From assembly GCA_964491915.1 (NCBI GenBank), contig CAZBHS010000033.1, positions 1 to 64,000 on the forward strand: 64,000 nt of DNA. Reading direction: 5' to 3'. The DNA is from JAHELQ01 sp964491915. Lineage in GTDB: Bacteria > Acidobacteriota > Aminicenantia > UBA2199. The number at the start of each line of letters is the position of its first letter. The stretch's first letter is position 1. Under the pieces are notes generated by a model. The model saw only the letters and a list, made by a program, of their open reading frames with translations. It ran no database searches and was not told the DNA's origin. Made by a program: the position numbers and the translations under genes. Of this stretch, positions 1 to 8,751 are shown in pieces.

Positions 1-2
1 AA

Positions 3-167
3 TCCGGCATCGACGCAAACTCCATCGAGGTCTTCCTCAACAGCAGCAGTATCTCTTCCATCCTTTCCTTCAGCGCAGACACCATCGCAGGCTCAATCGA
101 CGATGAATCGCTGCTGCGGCAGGGGAAAAATCCGACGCACCTGTCCCCAAAATTACCCTTCCTTTGA
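3..167 (+). CDS. 3' end of a probable surface/secreted protein (partial)
   Basis: The window opens inside a reading frame that stays open for 54 codons and stops with TGA at 165-167. The peptide starts SGIDANSIEVFLN and is rich in Ser, Ile and Asp. This resembles the 'GIDxNSIxVxL' strand found in bacterial Ig-like or cadherin-like beta-sandwich repeats of exported proteins, but the fragment is too short to name a family. The gene starts upstream of the window. The other two forward frames look less protein-like (runs of Gln, Arg and Ser). Identification as a real CDS end is moderate; function is unknown. Confidence 0.4.
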   Translation, partial: SGIDANSIEVFLNSSSISSILSFSADTIAGSIDDESLLRQGKNPTHLSPKLPFL

Positions 168-236
168 CAACCCAGTAAATTTAGAGGCAAGAGGGGGACA
201 GGCAAACCGGATCATTTTCTTTAATTCCTCAAACAA

Positions 237-265
237 TTGACAAATGCGTAATACCATACTACAAT
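237..265 (+). promoter_or_regulatory. Consensus sigma70-type promoter
   Basis: TTGACA at 237-242, a 17-nt spacer, and TACAAT at 260-265 form a near-consensus promoter on the plus strand. No sense-strand gene follows: the next CDS (407-1612) is on the minus strand. The transcript would therefore start near 272 and run through the overlapping hairpins at 302-363. Confidence 0.55.
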
Positions 266-301
266 GATGGTGACTCATCCACCAATGGCGGAAGGAGATC
301 T

Positions 302-363
302 GTTGCCGTCTGAGAAAGAGGCGGCAACCGCTTTTTATGTTTTCCAACCTGAAAAGCGGTTGC
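302..363 (+). ncRNA. Overlapping alternative hairpins; candidate small RNA or attenuator
   Basis: Two hairpins share bases. GTTGCCG (302-308) pairs with CGGCAAC (322-328) and is followed by CTTTTTATGTTTT, like an intrinsic terminator. GCAACCGCTTTT (324-335) pairs perfectly over 12 bp with AAAAGCGGTTGC (352-363). The two cannot form together, as in terminator/antiterminator switches. With the promoter at 237-265 this could be a short untranslated RNA of about 60-90 nt. No riboswitch consensus could be matched. Confidence 0.35.
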
Positions 364-406
364 AAGAAAAAATTAATCCCTTATCCGCACTTCAAGGAGT
401 CTAACA

Positions 407-1612
407 TCAGGATATTAAATTCGAATAACCGGAAAAACGAAACCTTTCCCCATTACGTTCCCATTTAAGCCTTCTAAAGAAACTGCGTGCCGACATGGAA
501 TAACCCATGCAAGTTTTATAATCATACATGAAGTGAAAACCCAGCAATCTTACCTCATTTCCACTTGCCGCGGGAACATATAGACCAGCCCCGCTGTCAC
601 CTTGAACAGGCCGCACATCACTCAAAAATCTTGTCGGCCAAGCAAATGGATAACTAATATCCGGGTAACGTGAACCACAGGAATCGGTTATCATATAATT
701 TATCCCGCTGTCCAGGTCACATGGCAATCTAATACTCCCACCATTCCGTTCAATCCACAAAAAAGCATTGGGATAGTTACTACGAATCGCGACTTCATAA
801 TCATCACTATCAGCCAATTTCCCCTGAAAATTCGGAGGCCATCCAATTCCAACCTCTTTAATGAGATGAGATGATTTTGGCAAACGAAGCGCCATCACAT
901 CGAAGATCCGCTTATAATCATCAATTATCCGATAGGGCGTTTCCGCACCATATCCCAGGCGAATCCAATCTCGATAGCGTACTCCTACACCATGACGTCT
1001 AGAAGGCGCCTCGTAGTGGCCCTCGCAATAATCCAGAAACACATGGGCGGAACTAATGACGAAATGTCTAGCATCTTCGCCTACTATAACAGCTCCTATC
1101 GTCCCAAGCCTCTCTTCATCATCTGAAGAAAATGAGCTTTGTTCTTGATTTACGGGATTTATACTATACGTAAATATCCTACCGGGTTCAAAATAATTTT
1201 CATCGCTGGTGGGCGAGCTATGTTCGTAGTATGCGGAGAAAATTGCTCCATTTGAAAACTGGAGCCGCGGATTTCCAGCAGTGACAATATCAATGAACAC
1301 TTCCACTTGTTTTCGTAAATCAGGATGAGTGACTTTGATCGAATGGGGGATCAACATAGCAGGAGGAAGGCTTTCAATATCTATTTTTCTAGCTACAAAC
1401 ACTTTAATGCAGAACCCATCAAAAGGGCTCGCACTCTCATCATATCGTTGTTCTGATTCCATATATCTACGGCCCAGCCCTATCCCACGAACACCAGGAT
1501 AATCACGAAAGCGTCTTCTCGCTACATTAAATGCAAGACGTAATGCCGGGTGCCTCCGAAAGAAACGCTCCAGAGGAAGCACCCATGGCATTCTTTTTTT
1601 ACTTTCCGGCAT
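407..1612 (-). CDS. Trypsin-fold serine protease-like protein (Nal1-like)
   Basis: A protein of about 401 residues carrying a complete chymotrypsin-type triad in order. His190 lies in ISSAH, Asp238 in RIFDVMALRL, and Ser340 in QGDSGAGL, the classic GDSGxGL nucleophile motif. The first 110 residues (GVRGIGLGRRY followed by a beta-rich stretch) look like the small N-terminal domain found in Nal1-like or plant/bacterial trypsin-like peptidases. No signal peptide is seen. The start is uncertain: ATG at 1612 is used here, but a TTG at 1633 extends it by seven codons, and neither has a clear ribosome site. It overlaps the end of the upstream lipoprotein gene by about 14 nt, so the two are probably one translationally coupled operon. 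Family recognition is from the triad only. Confidence 0.72.
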   Translation of the reverse strand: MPESKKRMPWVLPLERFFRRHPALRLAFNVARRRFRDYPGVRGIGLGRRYMESEQRYDESASPFDGFCIKVFVARKIDIESLPPAMLIPHSIKVTHPDLRKQVEVFIDIVTAGNPRLQFSNGAIFSAYYEHSSPTSDENYFEPGRIFTYSINPVNQEQSSFSSDDEERLGTIGAVIVGEDARHFVISSAHVFLDYCEGHYEAPSRRHGVGVRYRDWIRLGYGAETPYRIIDDYKRIFDVMALRLPKSSHLIKEVGIGWPPNFQGKLADSDDYEVAIRSNYPNAFLWIERNGGSIRLPCDLDSGINYMITDSCGSRYPDISYPFAWPTRFLSDVRPVQGDSGAGLYVPAASGNEVRLLGFHFMYDYKTCMGYSMSARSFFRRLKWERNGERFRFSGYSNLIS

Positions 1613-3431
1613 TACTGTTTTTTTGTTTGCCAATAGAGGTTATAAGGTCGTCAATCGGCATTGAATACGTAATTTTGATGGCATCTTCTACTTGCTCTAT
1701 CTCAAATTTTTCTCCTCCAAATATATGGGATAACCATTGAGCGTAGCTCTGTTTTTTAGACAAAGCCGCTACGCTAGCACTTTTAACAGGAATAATAATT
1801 GAAGTTTTTTGATTTCTTATCTCAATCGTAATGTTCCGCATTTCAAGTTCTGGTAAAACGTTTGTGGGAATTTTTCCTTCGTGCTCTTTTAGCTCATCTA
1901 TTATTCTTTTTTTACTAGCCATAGCATTTGATCTAGAACCCGAAGCTGCCGCCGCTGGAGAATGTGGTATTATGCGAATAAGTTCTATCTGGACAACTCT
2001 GATCCCATTAAAAGCAATGACAGTAAAAGGGGAATAAGGGATTAGGATGTGATCTCCTGGAGGACTTAATTTAGATCCGTCTGTTTTAGAAAGACACTTA
2101 TAAAACTCCTTCATTTCAGTAGGTTTAAGAATGGGATAAAGGCCTGGCGCGGCTTCAAAGAGATATCTTACCTTCAAAAGAACTGTTGGTCGTTCCTCTC
2201 CCCCGTCAGCCTGTGTTTTTTTACCTTCAACAGTCAGTTCTTCAGCCGCGCTTTCAACGGGCAAAAGTTTTGCTTTAGCCACCTCGGCAGCAATGTCAAC
2301 AAATTTTTCAACATTCGTATAAATAAATTCCCCCAATTTACTGTTATCAATTTGAACGGAGGCATGTTCCATCATCCATCCATTCTCAAAGCCGATAGAG
2401 GCTTTATTTTTTCCCAATCCTCCGCTTATCTTGACTGCGTATTGTTCGGAAAAATCCGGTAAATAAAGAATATCAAAAAGATCATTGAGCTTTTGCAATG
2501 GATTTGTACGCGGGTCGCCACTCAGAGTTAAAGAGGTGGAAGTTTTCGCGCTTTCTGGTTCTTCAGTTTGTTGTTGAGAAGTCTCTGTCGTGGTTTCTCT
2601 GCTCGAAGCCTCTACTCCCATCGCATGGAGCGCCACATTGCTTTGGTAAACAAGAAAAGTCCCGTTTTCGGATGAATTATCCGCATCTTTTCCCTTGAAA
2701 AGTAAGCCTAAAACATAATTTGGCCCGTGAGTGAGTTCACTCCTTTTTCCAGTAGCCAGATATTTACCATCAACACCTTCTTTTCCTTCTTTGTTCACTG
2801 GTTTAAATTTAACTTCCGGCTTTTTCTGTTCATTAATTTTTATAAATTTATCAGGTATCGGTTTATTTTTGTCATCGACAGGCAACAATCCAACTTCAAT
2901 ATCTTTAAGTTCAGTGTAAGGAAATTTTTTTGAAAGAATTACTGTGACCTCAAATTCAGTTTGATCTTTTTGTAGGATGGATGGACTAATATTGGAAGTT
3001 TTTAGCCATTGATCTCCTTTTTCCACTATCTTGGGTTTTGTTTCTTGTTCGCCTTCTCCATTTTTTTTAACTTTAGTTTTTCCATTCTCTTTGCTATGCA
3101 GCTTCTTTTTCTCGTCAGATTCTTGAACAATTGATTCTGGGGGTATAATTAGCAATCTCTCTCGTAGTTCTTTTGGTATCACCGACGTGTCTTCTATCTT
3201 AACACTCCCATCTTCCTGGACCTGTCCGCTTACTATGTACTCACCGCCTGCAACAGGAAACGATTTTTTAACGACCAAGTACGGCCGAGGAAGATAGTAT
3301 CGAAATCCTTTAATTTTATCCCCCTGATTACAATTTTTTGGAATTTTTCTCACGACTACCCTAGAACATCCAATGTTAAAGATAACAAAGATGGAACACA
3401 TCATAACCGCAATCATTCTTTTTCCTTTCAT
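1599..3431 (-). CDS. Lipoprotein of unknown function
   Basis: A 610-residue protein with a lipoprotein signal peptide: basic N-terminus MKGKR, a hydrophobic stretch, and lipobox NIGC with Cys22 as lipidation site. A motif GFRYYLPRPYLVV follows early in the mature part; similar RYYLPRPY segments occur in uncharacterised bacterial lipoproteins. Residues around 95-135 are charged and low complexity (Lys/Glu rich) and probably form a linker. The rest is mixed alpha/beta with no catalytic motif I recognise. A GGAGGAG ribosome site precedes the ATG. It is the first gene of a two-gene operon with the trypsin-fold protein, suggesting a surface-anchored partner or substrate of that protein (inference). 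Confidence 0.7.
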   Translation of the reverse strand: MKGKRMIAVMMCSIFVIFNIGCSRVVVRKIPKNCNQGDKIKGFRYYLPRPYLVVKKSFPVAGGEYIVSGQVQEDGSVKIEDTSVIPKELRERLLIIPPESIVQESDEKKKLHSKENGKTKVKKNGEGEQETKPKIVEKGDQWLKTSNISPSILQKDQTEFEVTVILSKKFPYTELKDIEVGLLPVDDKNKPIPDKFIKINEQKKPEVKFKPVNKEGKEGVDGKYLATGKRSELTHGPNYVLGLLFKGKDADNSSENGTFLVYQSNVALHAMGVEASSRETTTETSQQQTEEPESAKTSTSLTLSGDPRTNPLQKLNDLFDILYLPDFSEQYAVKISGGLGKNKASIGFENGWMMEHASVQIDNSKLGEFIYTNVEKFVDIAAEVAKAKLLPVESAAEELTVEGKKTQADGGEERPTVLLKVRYLFEAAPGLYPILKPTEMKEFYKCLSKTDGSKLSPPGDHILIPYSPFTVIAFNGIRVVQIELIRIIPHSPAAAASGSRSNAMASKKRIIDELKEHEGKIPTNVLPELEMRNITIEIRNQKTSIIIPVKSASVAALSKKQSYAQWLSHIFGGEKFEIEQVEDAIKITYSMPIDDLITSIGKQKNSNAGK

Positions 3432-3747
3432 CTTCTCCTCCCAATTGTATTGGTTAAAAATATATTCTTAAAAAAGGAATTTGCGCTTCAGTTCATTCGA
3501 TATAATGGTAGATGATATAAACATTGTGATAGACGATTGTCCAGCAAGACAGTTAAAAATCGAAACCGCGATTATTTCTCTCAAATTTTTAACTATTTTA
3601 AAAATACCTTCCACCCTTTTGGCTTTAGCACTCACCCCTTTCTTCCTATTAAGCTAGGTTTTTATCTTCACCGCCCATTGGTTCCACTAACAAGAGATAT
3701 ATACCATGCCTTCAGAAAGAAAGTCAATCTTTTTTTTTCGCGCCTCC
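3432..3747. other. Intergenic stretch with little visible content
   Basis: AT-rich spacer between the divergent lipoprotein genes. It probably holds the minus-strand promoter for the 3431 gene, but no convincing -35/-10 pair could be placed. A 75-codon plus-strand frame (3537-3764) lacks a ribosome site and protein-like composition. Confidence 0.4.
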
Positions 3748-3777
3748 TTGACAGCGAGTGTTGAGATTGGGGATAAT
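3748..3777 (+). promoter_or_regulatory. Promoter of the 263-codon lipoprotein frame
   Basis: TTGACA (3748-3753), an 18-nt spacer and GATAAT (3772-3777). Transcription would begin near 3784, so translation from the first in-frame ATG at 3777 is impossible; this favours the ATG at 3828. A degenerate copy of this promoter lies at 8836-8866. Confidence 0.5.
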
Positions 3778-3827
3778 TGGTTTTTATGAATGAATTTGGA
3801 AAAGTTGAATTGGAGGATGTTTTTGAG

Positions 3828-4568
3828 ATGAAGGTCGAGAAGATGATGATGCGGATTGTTGGGTTGGTGTTGATTGTTGCGGTTTTGGGGGGATGTGCCG
3901 GGACTGTTCGGGTTGAGAGTGATGGGCGGTTGCGGGAGATGTATGGGGCGGCTGTGAAGGATGCCTCGGTTGTGGAGCCTGGGGAGATATTCAGGGATTT
4001 GACGGCAATTGCGCCTTATAATGACGAATTGGTTTGGGAAGGGGATGATAAGAAGAAAGTTTTGGTTGTGACCTGGACCTCCTGGGATGGGTATGATGGG
4101 TTGGTTGGGCAGACGACCACCAATACGCGGGATATATGGGTGACTGCCGCGCCGCAGTTGCAACGGTTTTGTAAGCGAACTGGGTTGGAAGATGGAGCTC
4201 TGAGTTTGCGGTTGGAACAGTTGTTGGGAGTTCCTCCTCATGATGGGAAAACAAAGTTTATCGAGATGTGGGTCTCGACGGATGATTTGTTCAGGCCGTG
4301 CCCGGATCCTGAGATAAGCGACCATGAAGCGGAGCTGGATTTTCCGGTGTCGGGGCGGTTTGTGACGGTGAGCCCGGAGCATAAAGAGTGGTTTTTAAAG
4401 CAGAAGGGGATGTCGTATGGGCCGAATGGGTATCCCTGGACCCGTCTGGGGTATACGTATGATTGGGGTAATTCGCGGGACCATGTGGGCCTCAGCGAAT
4501 TTGTCATCGAGGAAGGATCGAAGATCAAGATTCATAGGATATATAGCACCGGCGATTATTGCCGGTGA
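3828..4568 (+). CDS. Lipoprotein, conserved hypothetical
   Basis: A 246-residue protein starting MKVEKMMMRIVG with a hydrophobic core and lipobox LGGC, so probably a lipoprotein. The start at 3828 is chosen because it follows GGAGG at good spacing and lies downstream of the promoter. The mature part has conserved-looking segments: TRDIWVTAAPQL, LRLEQLLGVPP, a DLFRPCPDPEI motif with Cys, and YPWTRLGYTYDWGN near the C-terminus. I recall similar uncharacterised lipoproteins in other bacteria but no named domain. A perfect 7-bp hairpin overlaps the stop codon. The 5' end and promoter of this gene are duplicated in degenerate form at 8825-8966, on the far side of the RiPP operon. Confidence 0.7.
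   Translation: MKVEKMMMRIVGLVLIVAVLGGCAGTVRVESDGRLREMYGAAVKDASVVEPGEIFRDLTAIAPYNDELVWEGDDKKKVLVVTWTSWDGYDGLVGQTTTNTRDIWVTAAPQLQRFCKRTGLEDGALSLRLEQLLGVPPHDGKTKFIEMWVSTDDLFRPCPDPEISDHEAELDFPVSGRFVTVSPEHKEWFLKQKGMSYGPNGYPWTRLGYTYDWGNSRDHVGLSEFVIEEGSKIKIHRIYSTGDYCR
4547..4567 (+). terminator. Hairpin at the gene end
   Basis: CACCGGC (4547-4553) pairs with GCCGGTG (4561-4567) across a 7-nt loop, overlapping the stop codon of the lipoprotein gene. No T-run follows, so termination activity is uncertain. Confidence 0.3.
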
Positions 4569-4756
4569 GGATTTGATGGGCGGCTGCGAGCGAGGCCTCG
4601 ATGAAGGGGGCGAGGGTGAGACCGGCAGGAAATGTCGATGTTGAAGATGGTCGCTTCGCATCGTCTCCAAATAAATTGATCATATCAGGGTATTCGTCGG
4701 AGTGAAGGATGGCAGACAGCGAACTATTTACTCTTAGGGTGATTTAAGATTCTATA

Positions 4757-5983
4757 TTAGAAAGCGCACATTCCTTTAGAATAATCGCCCCCGAATTCCT
4801 CAAGCACTTTGCAATGTTTGCAACAATAGCGAAGCGGGCATGCTTTGCAATAATCGGAGCCTGCCTCGTCTATCGCATGACTTGCCCAAAAACGATTGTT
4901 TATCTTGGGATTTAGTATCTTGTGCTTAAAATCTCCTTCGTCCCATTCCCCAAACGTTTCCCGGCTCCACAAACATGGTTTTATTTCTCCTGAGGATGTA
5001 ATAGCAATTGAATATCCCCAGCACCTATGGGATTTTTTTCTAAAATAAAACTCATCAAAATCGACATTCTCTGAAAAAAAATCAACACTTCCCCTCAGTT
5101 CCTGAAGATTCGATAAATCTTTTTTATAAAGATAATTTAAATTCAAATAATTGACTGACTGTCTCAAGCGTTCGACAACACCCTCAAGGAAAGGATCTAC
5201 CCGATTCATCAACAAATCTACCGTCACAATCACATTGGACAGTTTGCCGGTCTGGTCAATAAATTTGATAATCTCCTCTTCCTGTTGGTCGAATAAAGTT
5301 TGAGAATGCGGTATAAGCTTAAAATTAACTATCAAAGGAAATTTTTCCCGGGACATTCGATGGAAAAAATCCTTGAAATTCTTGCTTTCCGTCAATCCGC
5401 TCTCAAACAGAAAGCTGAAGGAAATTCTATTATTGACCAGATCGGCTTTTACAATATGAGCTAACAAGTGATCCAAGTATTTATAAGAAAGCAGATCGCC
5501 GCCAATCAGGTTGAGTTCAAAAAAATCATGTTTCAATGAACCTAAGATTGCAAAAAACCTGTCGATCTGGGTGGACGACCAGGAACTCTCATTCTTGACA
5601 CAGGTCCCGCTAAGATACTCATCGCATAGTGTACAATTTTTCCTGCATTTGCCAGTCGGTTGAATCGAAATTTTCCTGAGTAAAGTAATCCTTCTTCCCG
5701 ATTTAAAAAAGTCATGATTTACTCCAATTCTTCTTTTAGGCTTGCTAACTTCTACGATTAGTCCACTTCCCATTCCCTCAGCCAACAATTCAGTAACATT
5801 AATTTCTTCATACTCCTTAAGAGCGAGTTCAATCTCTTCTAAAGGCCGATATGTTTCTCCCCCAAAGGCATCGCAAATCACGGGGGGAACTTTAAAAATC
5901 TTTTCATTGAGCAAATCATAAATCATTCCTAAACGATCCGACTGTTCCGAGTATACAAAAGGATTGAAGCCATAGTATTTCAT
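4757..5983 (-). CDS. Radical SAM peptide-modifying enzyme (second maturase of RiPP operon 1)
   Basis: About 408 residues. The radical SAM cluster motif CX3CX2C is intact (Cys113, Cys117, Cys120 in GKCRKNCTLC), so it should bind a 4Fe-4S cluster and cleave S-adenosylmethionine. The usual GGE motif is replaced by GGD (NLIGGDLL). The C-terminus holds a SPASM/twitch-like Cys set (RCWGYSIAITSSGEIKPC, then CKACPLRYCCKHC), typical of enzymes acting on ribosomal peptides. The first 100 residues lack Cys and could be a peptide-binding region. The ATG at 5983 is used; a TTG six codons upstream overlaps the preceding gene's stop. It is the last gene of the operon and shares no obvious close similarity with its sister maturase outside the motifs, so the two probably install different modifications or act on different residues (inference). 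Confidence 0.85.
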   Translation of the reverse strand: MKYYGFNPFVYSEQSDRLGMIYDLLNEKIFKVPPVICDAFGGETYRPLEEIELALKEYEEINVTELLAEGMGSGLIVEVSKPKRRIGVNHDFFKSGRRITLLRKISIQPTGKCRKNCTLCDEYLSGTCVKNESSWSSTQIDRFFAILGSLKHDFFELNLIGGDLLSYKYLDHLLAHIVKADLVNNRISFSFLFESGLTESKNFKDFFHRMSREKFPLIVNFKLIPHSQTLFDQQEEEIIKFIDQTGKLSNVIVTVDLLMNRVDPFLEGVVERLRQSVNYLNLNYLYKKDLSNLQELRGSVDFFSENVDFDEFYFRKKSHRCWGYSIAITSSGEIKPCLWSRETFGEWDEGDFKHKILNPKINNRFWASHAIDEAGSDYCKACPLRYCCKHCKVLEEFGGDYSKGMCAF

Positions 5984-5997
5984 TTTTTTTCTCAATA

Positions 5998-7317
5998 TCA
6001 AAGGGCGAATTTCTCAAAGCATTCGACATATTTTTTCAGTCTCCATTGGAACATCTCTTTAAGATTATCACAGTAGAGACTTTTATCTATTTTCCCGTTT
6101 AATCCCACATTTGCCAGACAGGCAATGCACGAAGACTGAGCTATGCAAGCATCGCATTCAGGTGATGAATCCAGCCACTCTTGATGAAGTTTTTTTATAT
6201 ATTCAAAATCAAAACCTCTCGATACATCTCCAATTTTAAAACTTCTGGAGACTTTTTCACATCCATAAAAATCTCCGTCGCAAGTAACATAAAGCATCAC
6301 AGAGCCTGGGACACACCATATACCGGGAGGTTTACCTGGATAATTCTTTATATTATTGCACTCAAGCTGAAACATCCTTGACAGAATACTTTTCTCAACT
6401 TTTTTCAGCGGAATTTTATTTTCCGCTTTTTTCATTAGTGACATAAAAAAATCCTCATATTCATGTGATAGGTTTATCAAACCGGATTCTAGTAAACCAT
6501 TTGGATTTACCTCTAGAAAATTTATATTTAGAACTTCTTCGAACAATTCTTGACTAAAAAAGTCAACAATCACATTCAAATCTGTATTTCTTGTAAACAC
6601 AATATTAATTTTAATAGCATCTCTAAAATAAGTGGGATTCTTTCTAAAAACATATTCTAGCATTGAAAAAACTTCAGAGAACGATCCTTTCCCCCTATTT
6701 CCATCATGAATCAATTCCGGGCCATCTAAACTAAAGGTCAAGTAAAATTCATTTTCAATAAAAAAATCAATTTTGTCCTCTAAATCTTTTCCATTTGTAG
6801 TGATATTGAAAATAATATCAGGATTACACATCCGCAACACCCGTTCCTTTGAGACGATGCTTTTGGTCTCGCTAACAACAAATTCAATTAATTTAAAATT
6901 TAAAGTCGGCTCACCTCCATAAAAAGCAATTTCAAAAGACATTGGATCTTTTCTATAAGAGTAATTATCAATAATCCAATCAAAGAAGAACTTTAGTGAA
7001 GATTCGGCTGTATCTAGCGACATTTCTTTTTTTGTTTTTTTTCTTTGATCCAGATAATTTTTTGAATAAAAACAATAACGGCATGATAGATTGCAATCTT
7101 CCGTAGTCTCTAAAACCATTGAACTCAAATTGCCAAGTGGTCTTGTCAAGTCTCGATCACTCACCTTGTATCCTGGGAGGCTAGAGAATTGAGCGGAGGA
7201 TTGGTTCAAAAATTTTTCTTGAAACTTATCTCTAAATGCTGAGTTGGGATTCTGCATCAAATCCGATGGAATGATTAATCCGCTCTCCTTAAAATAACTA
7301 TAGTCTTCAATCTTCAT
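5998..7317 (-). CDS. Radical SAM/SPASM peptide maturase (RiPP operon 1)
   Basis: A 439-residue radical SAM protein. The cluster motif is Cys75-X3-Cys79-X2-Cys82 (TTEDCNLSCRYCFYS), followed by FYGGEPTLNF (SAM-binding GGE motif) and a C-terminal SPASM domain with many Cys (WCVPG, CDGDFYGCEKV, CDACIAQSSCIACLA, YCDNLK). This layout matches maturases that form thioether or C-C links in ribosomal peptides, such as sactipeptide and ranthipeptide enzymes. The start overlaps the stop of the beta-propeller lipoprotein gene in an ATGA, so translation is coupled. The most likely substrate is the 49-residue peptide encoded at the head of the operon. Confidence 0.88.
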   Translation of the reverse strand: MKIEDYSYFKESGLIIPSDLMQNPNSAFRDKFQEKFLNQSSAQFSSLPGYKVSDRDLTRPLGNLSSMVLETTEDCNLSCRYCFYSKNYLDQRKKTKKEMSLDTAESSLKFFFDWIIDNYSYRKDPMSFEIAFYGGEPTLNFKLIEFVVSETKSIVSKERVLRMCNPDIIFNITTNGKDLEDKIDFFIENEFYLTFSLDGPELIHDGNRGKGSFSEVFSMLEYVFRKNPTYFRDAIKINIVFTRNTDLNVIVDFFSQELFEEVLNINFLEVNPNGLLESGLINLSHEYEDFFMSLMKKAENKIPLKKVEKSILSRMFQLECNNIKNYPGKPPGIWCVPGSVMLYVTCDGDFYGCEKVSRSFKIGDVSRGFDFEYIKKLHQEWLDSSPECDACIAQSSCIACLANVGLNGKIDKSLYCDNLKEMFQWRLKKYVECFEKFAL

Positions 7318-8519
7318 TTTATTACACTATTTTCAATCCGGAACACTTCCAATAAGTTTTTTATCTCATCATCCTCTAAAATATATGATACGCAAACGAT
7401 GAAATCTTTGAAATTAAAGGAATACTGATAAACGCCTTTAACCGGGAAATAAGTCATACCCAGGCATTGCATTGTATCAGCATCAAAAACATACAAGGCC
7501 TTTTCTTTACTCGCTTCCTTATAAGTCTCTGTCAGAACTAGAAGATAATCCTTATAGGCAAAAATATTGGAAAAATAAGGGACACTGTCATAGTCCTTTT
7601 TTTTAAACACAAACAATGGGTTCGTGATGCTTTCGGTAACATGGCGAAACCAGAGATCGCAGTCTTCCTTGCTGAATTTGGAAAGTGGTTTTCTATCAAA
7701 ATCAAATTCAAAAATTCTTTTTTTGCCTGAAAAACCAATGGAGTAAATATTCGGACTCCATATATCTGGAATTACAAAAAATCTATTTCTCGCGGGATCA
7801 ATGGAAAAAGGGAAGTAATCAGTTTTTTCCAAATAGTATTCGACCTCTTTCTCAAACTTCTCTCCTTTTTTTCTTACCCGCCCCGATGATGGGAGAATAA
7901 ATTGCATTAACACTTCGGGGCTGGAAAAATCCCTGTCAGACTTCAAGACCCCATAAATCACATTCTCTTGCTCAGCTTCTGTAACCATATCGAAAATAGG
8001 AAGAAACCAATAGCTTTGCGGTCCATTGTAATATCCGCTAAAAAATGGATATTTATATGCAGAAAACCGTGAGGACTTCGTATTTATTTTCTCCACAACC
8101 GAGGCTGTACGGTTCTTTGGATCAAATCTCTTTACAAATGGAAAACCCAGATTATAAATCTCTCCCGTCTCGCCATCAAAATAGCAAGCAATGGACGAAA
8201 GTTTGTCTGGAACCTGAATATCAAGACCAATTTCAATATCACCTTCGACAATATTTCCCTCAAAATCGAGTATCGTTAAGTGAGCTAGATTATTGACTTG
8301 GCGCCAAACCATAAATCCATGCTGATAAGGATTAACCCTTAGAAATCCTGCCCTGTACTTATCAAAAGTCATGGAAAACGCTTTCGTAAAAAATATCCCG
8401 GATTGATTCTCATTAACCGAAATCATATTTTTTTGTTCGCTCTCCGAGCGACTGCAACTAATTGTAAATAAAATAGCAACAATTAGAAATACAAAAGACC
8501 TCACTAGATATTTATTCAT
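7314..8519 (-). CDS. Beta-propeller-like lipoprotein of RiPP operon 1
   Basis: About 401 residues from the ATG at 8519, which follows AGGAGAGG; an upstream in-frame start lacks a ribosome site. MNKYLVRSFVFLIVAILF and lipobox TISC (Cys22) mark a lipoprotein. The mature part is beta-rich with repeated pieces of the type FVIPDIWSPNIYSIGF and LYVFDADTMQCLG, suggesting a six- or seven-bladed propeller like the Bacteroidetes proteins found beside radical SAM peptide systems. It has no catalytic motif. Lying between precursor and maturases with a 4-nt overlap, it may bind or display the finished peptide at the envelope, or act in export or sensing (inference). Confidence 0.6.
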   Translation of the reverse strand: MNKYLVRSFVFLIVAILFTISCSRSESEQKNMISVNENQSGIFFTKAFSMTFDKYRAGFLRVNPYQHGFMVWRQVNNLAHLTILDFEGNIVEGDIEIGLDIQVPDKLSSIACYFDGETGEIYNLGFPFVKRFDPKNRTASVVEKINTKSSRFSAYKYPFFSGYYNGPQSYWFLPIFDMVTEAEQENVIYGVLKSDRDFSSPEVLMQFILPSSGRVRKKGEKFEKEVEYYLEKTDYFPFSIDPARNRFFVIPDIWSPNIYSIGFSGKKRIFEFDFDRKPLSKFSKEDCDLWFRHVTESITNPLFVFKKKDYDSVPYFSNIFAYKDYLLVLTETYKEASKEKALYVFDADTMQCLGMTYFPVKGVYQYSFNFKDFIVCVSYILEDDEIKNLLEVFRIENSVIK

Positions 8520-8571
8520 GATGAACCTCTCCTGCATACTTCAAATTAATGAACGAATAGAAATATTTTTA

Positions 8572-8721
8572 TTACCCCCAAATTGGGGAGTAAGATGAAC
8601 TATGAGAACTAGTGGACTGAGTTCCTGTAGGACAACAATATGTTACACAGGTGATTGGCTTATTTTCTAAAGAACCACCAGAACCATGTATAACGCTTGA
8701 AGATTTAACCTCTATAAACAT
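8572..8721 (-). CDS. RiPP precursor peptide 1 (49 residues, three Cys)
   Basis: A small ORF at the head of the operon with AAAGGAG seven bases before ATG 8721, behind a good promoter (8752-8780). The N-terminal part MFIEVKSSSVIHGSGGSLEN would be the leader. The C-terminal part holds PITCVTYCCPTG (Cys25, Cys29, Cys30), then a Ser/Thr/His/Tyr-rich tail ending SPIWG. Cys residues followed by Ser/Thr/Tyr-rich sequence suit radical-SAM thioether formation. The N-terminus resembles that of precursor 2 at 62925 (MFIEV versus MIEV). The family is not recognised. An alternative start 13 codons upstream would cover the promoter -10 and is unlikely. Confidence 0.65.
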   Translation of the reverse strand: MFIEVKSSSVIHGSGGSLENKPITCVTYCCPTGTQSTSSHSSSYSPIWG

Positions 8722-8751
8722 TTTCTCACTCCTTTTTTTATATGAAATATC

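Noticed and set aside
153..365. 70-codon minus-strand ORF at the window start
   Set aside because: Overlaps the hairpins and promoter and the end of the real plus-strand gene; no ribosome site or domain.
301..400. TPP riboswitch-like CTGAGA and AACCTG pieces
   Set aside because: The conserved second half (CTGGATAATGCCAGCG-like) is missing and no thiamine gene is downstream.
4569..4690. Minus-strand peptide-like stretch (GLTLAPFIEASLAAAHQIL) after the lipoprotein gene
   Set aside because: Protein-like for about 40 codons but without start, ribosome site or identifiable family; too short to call a pseudogene.
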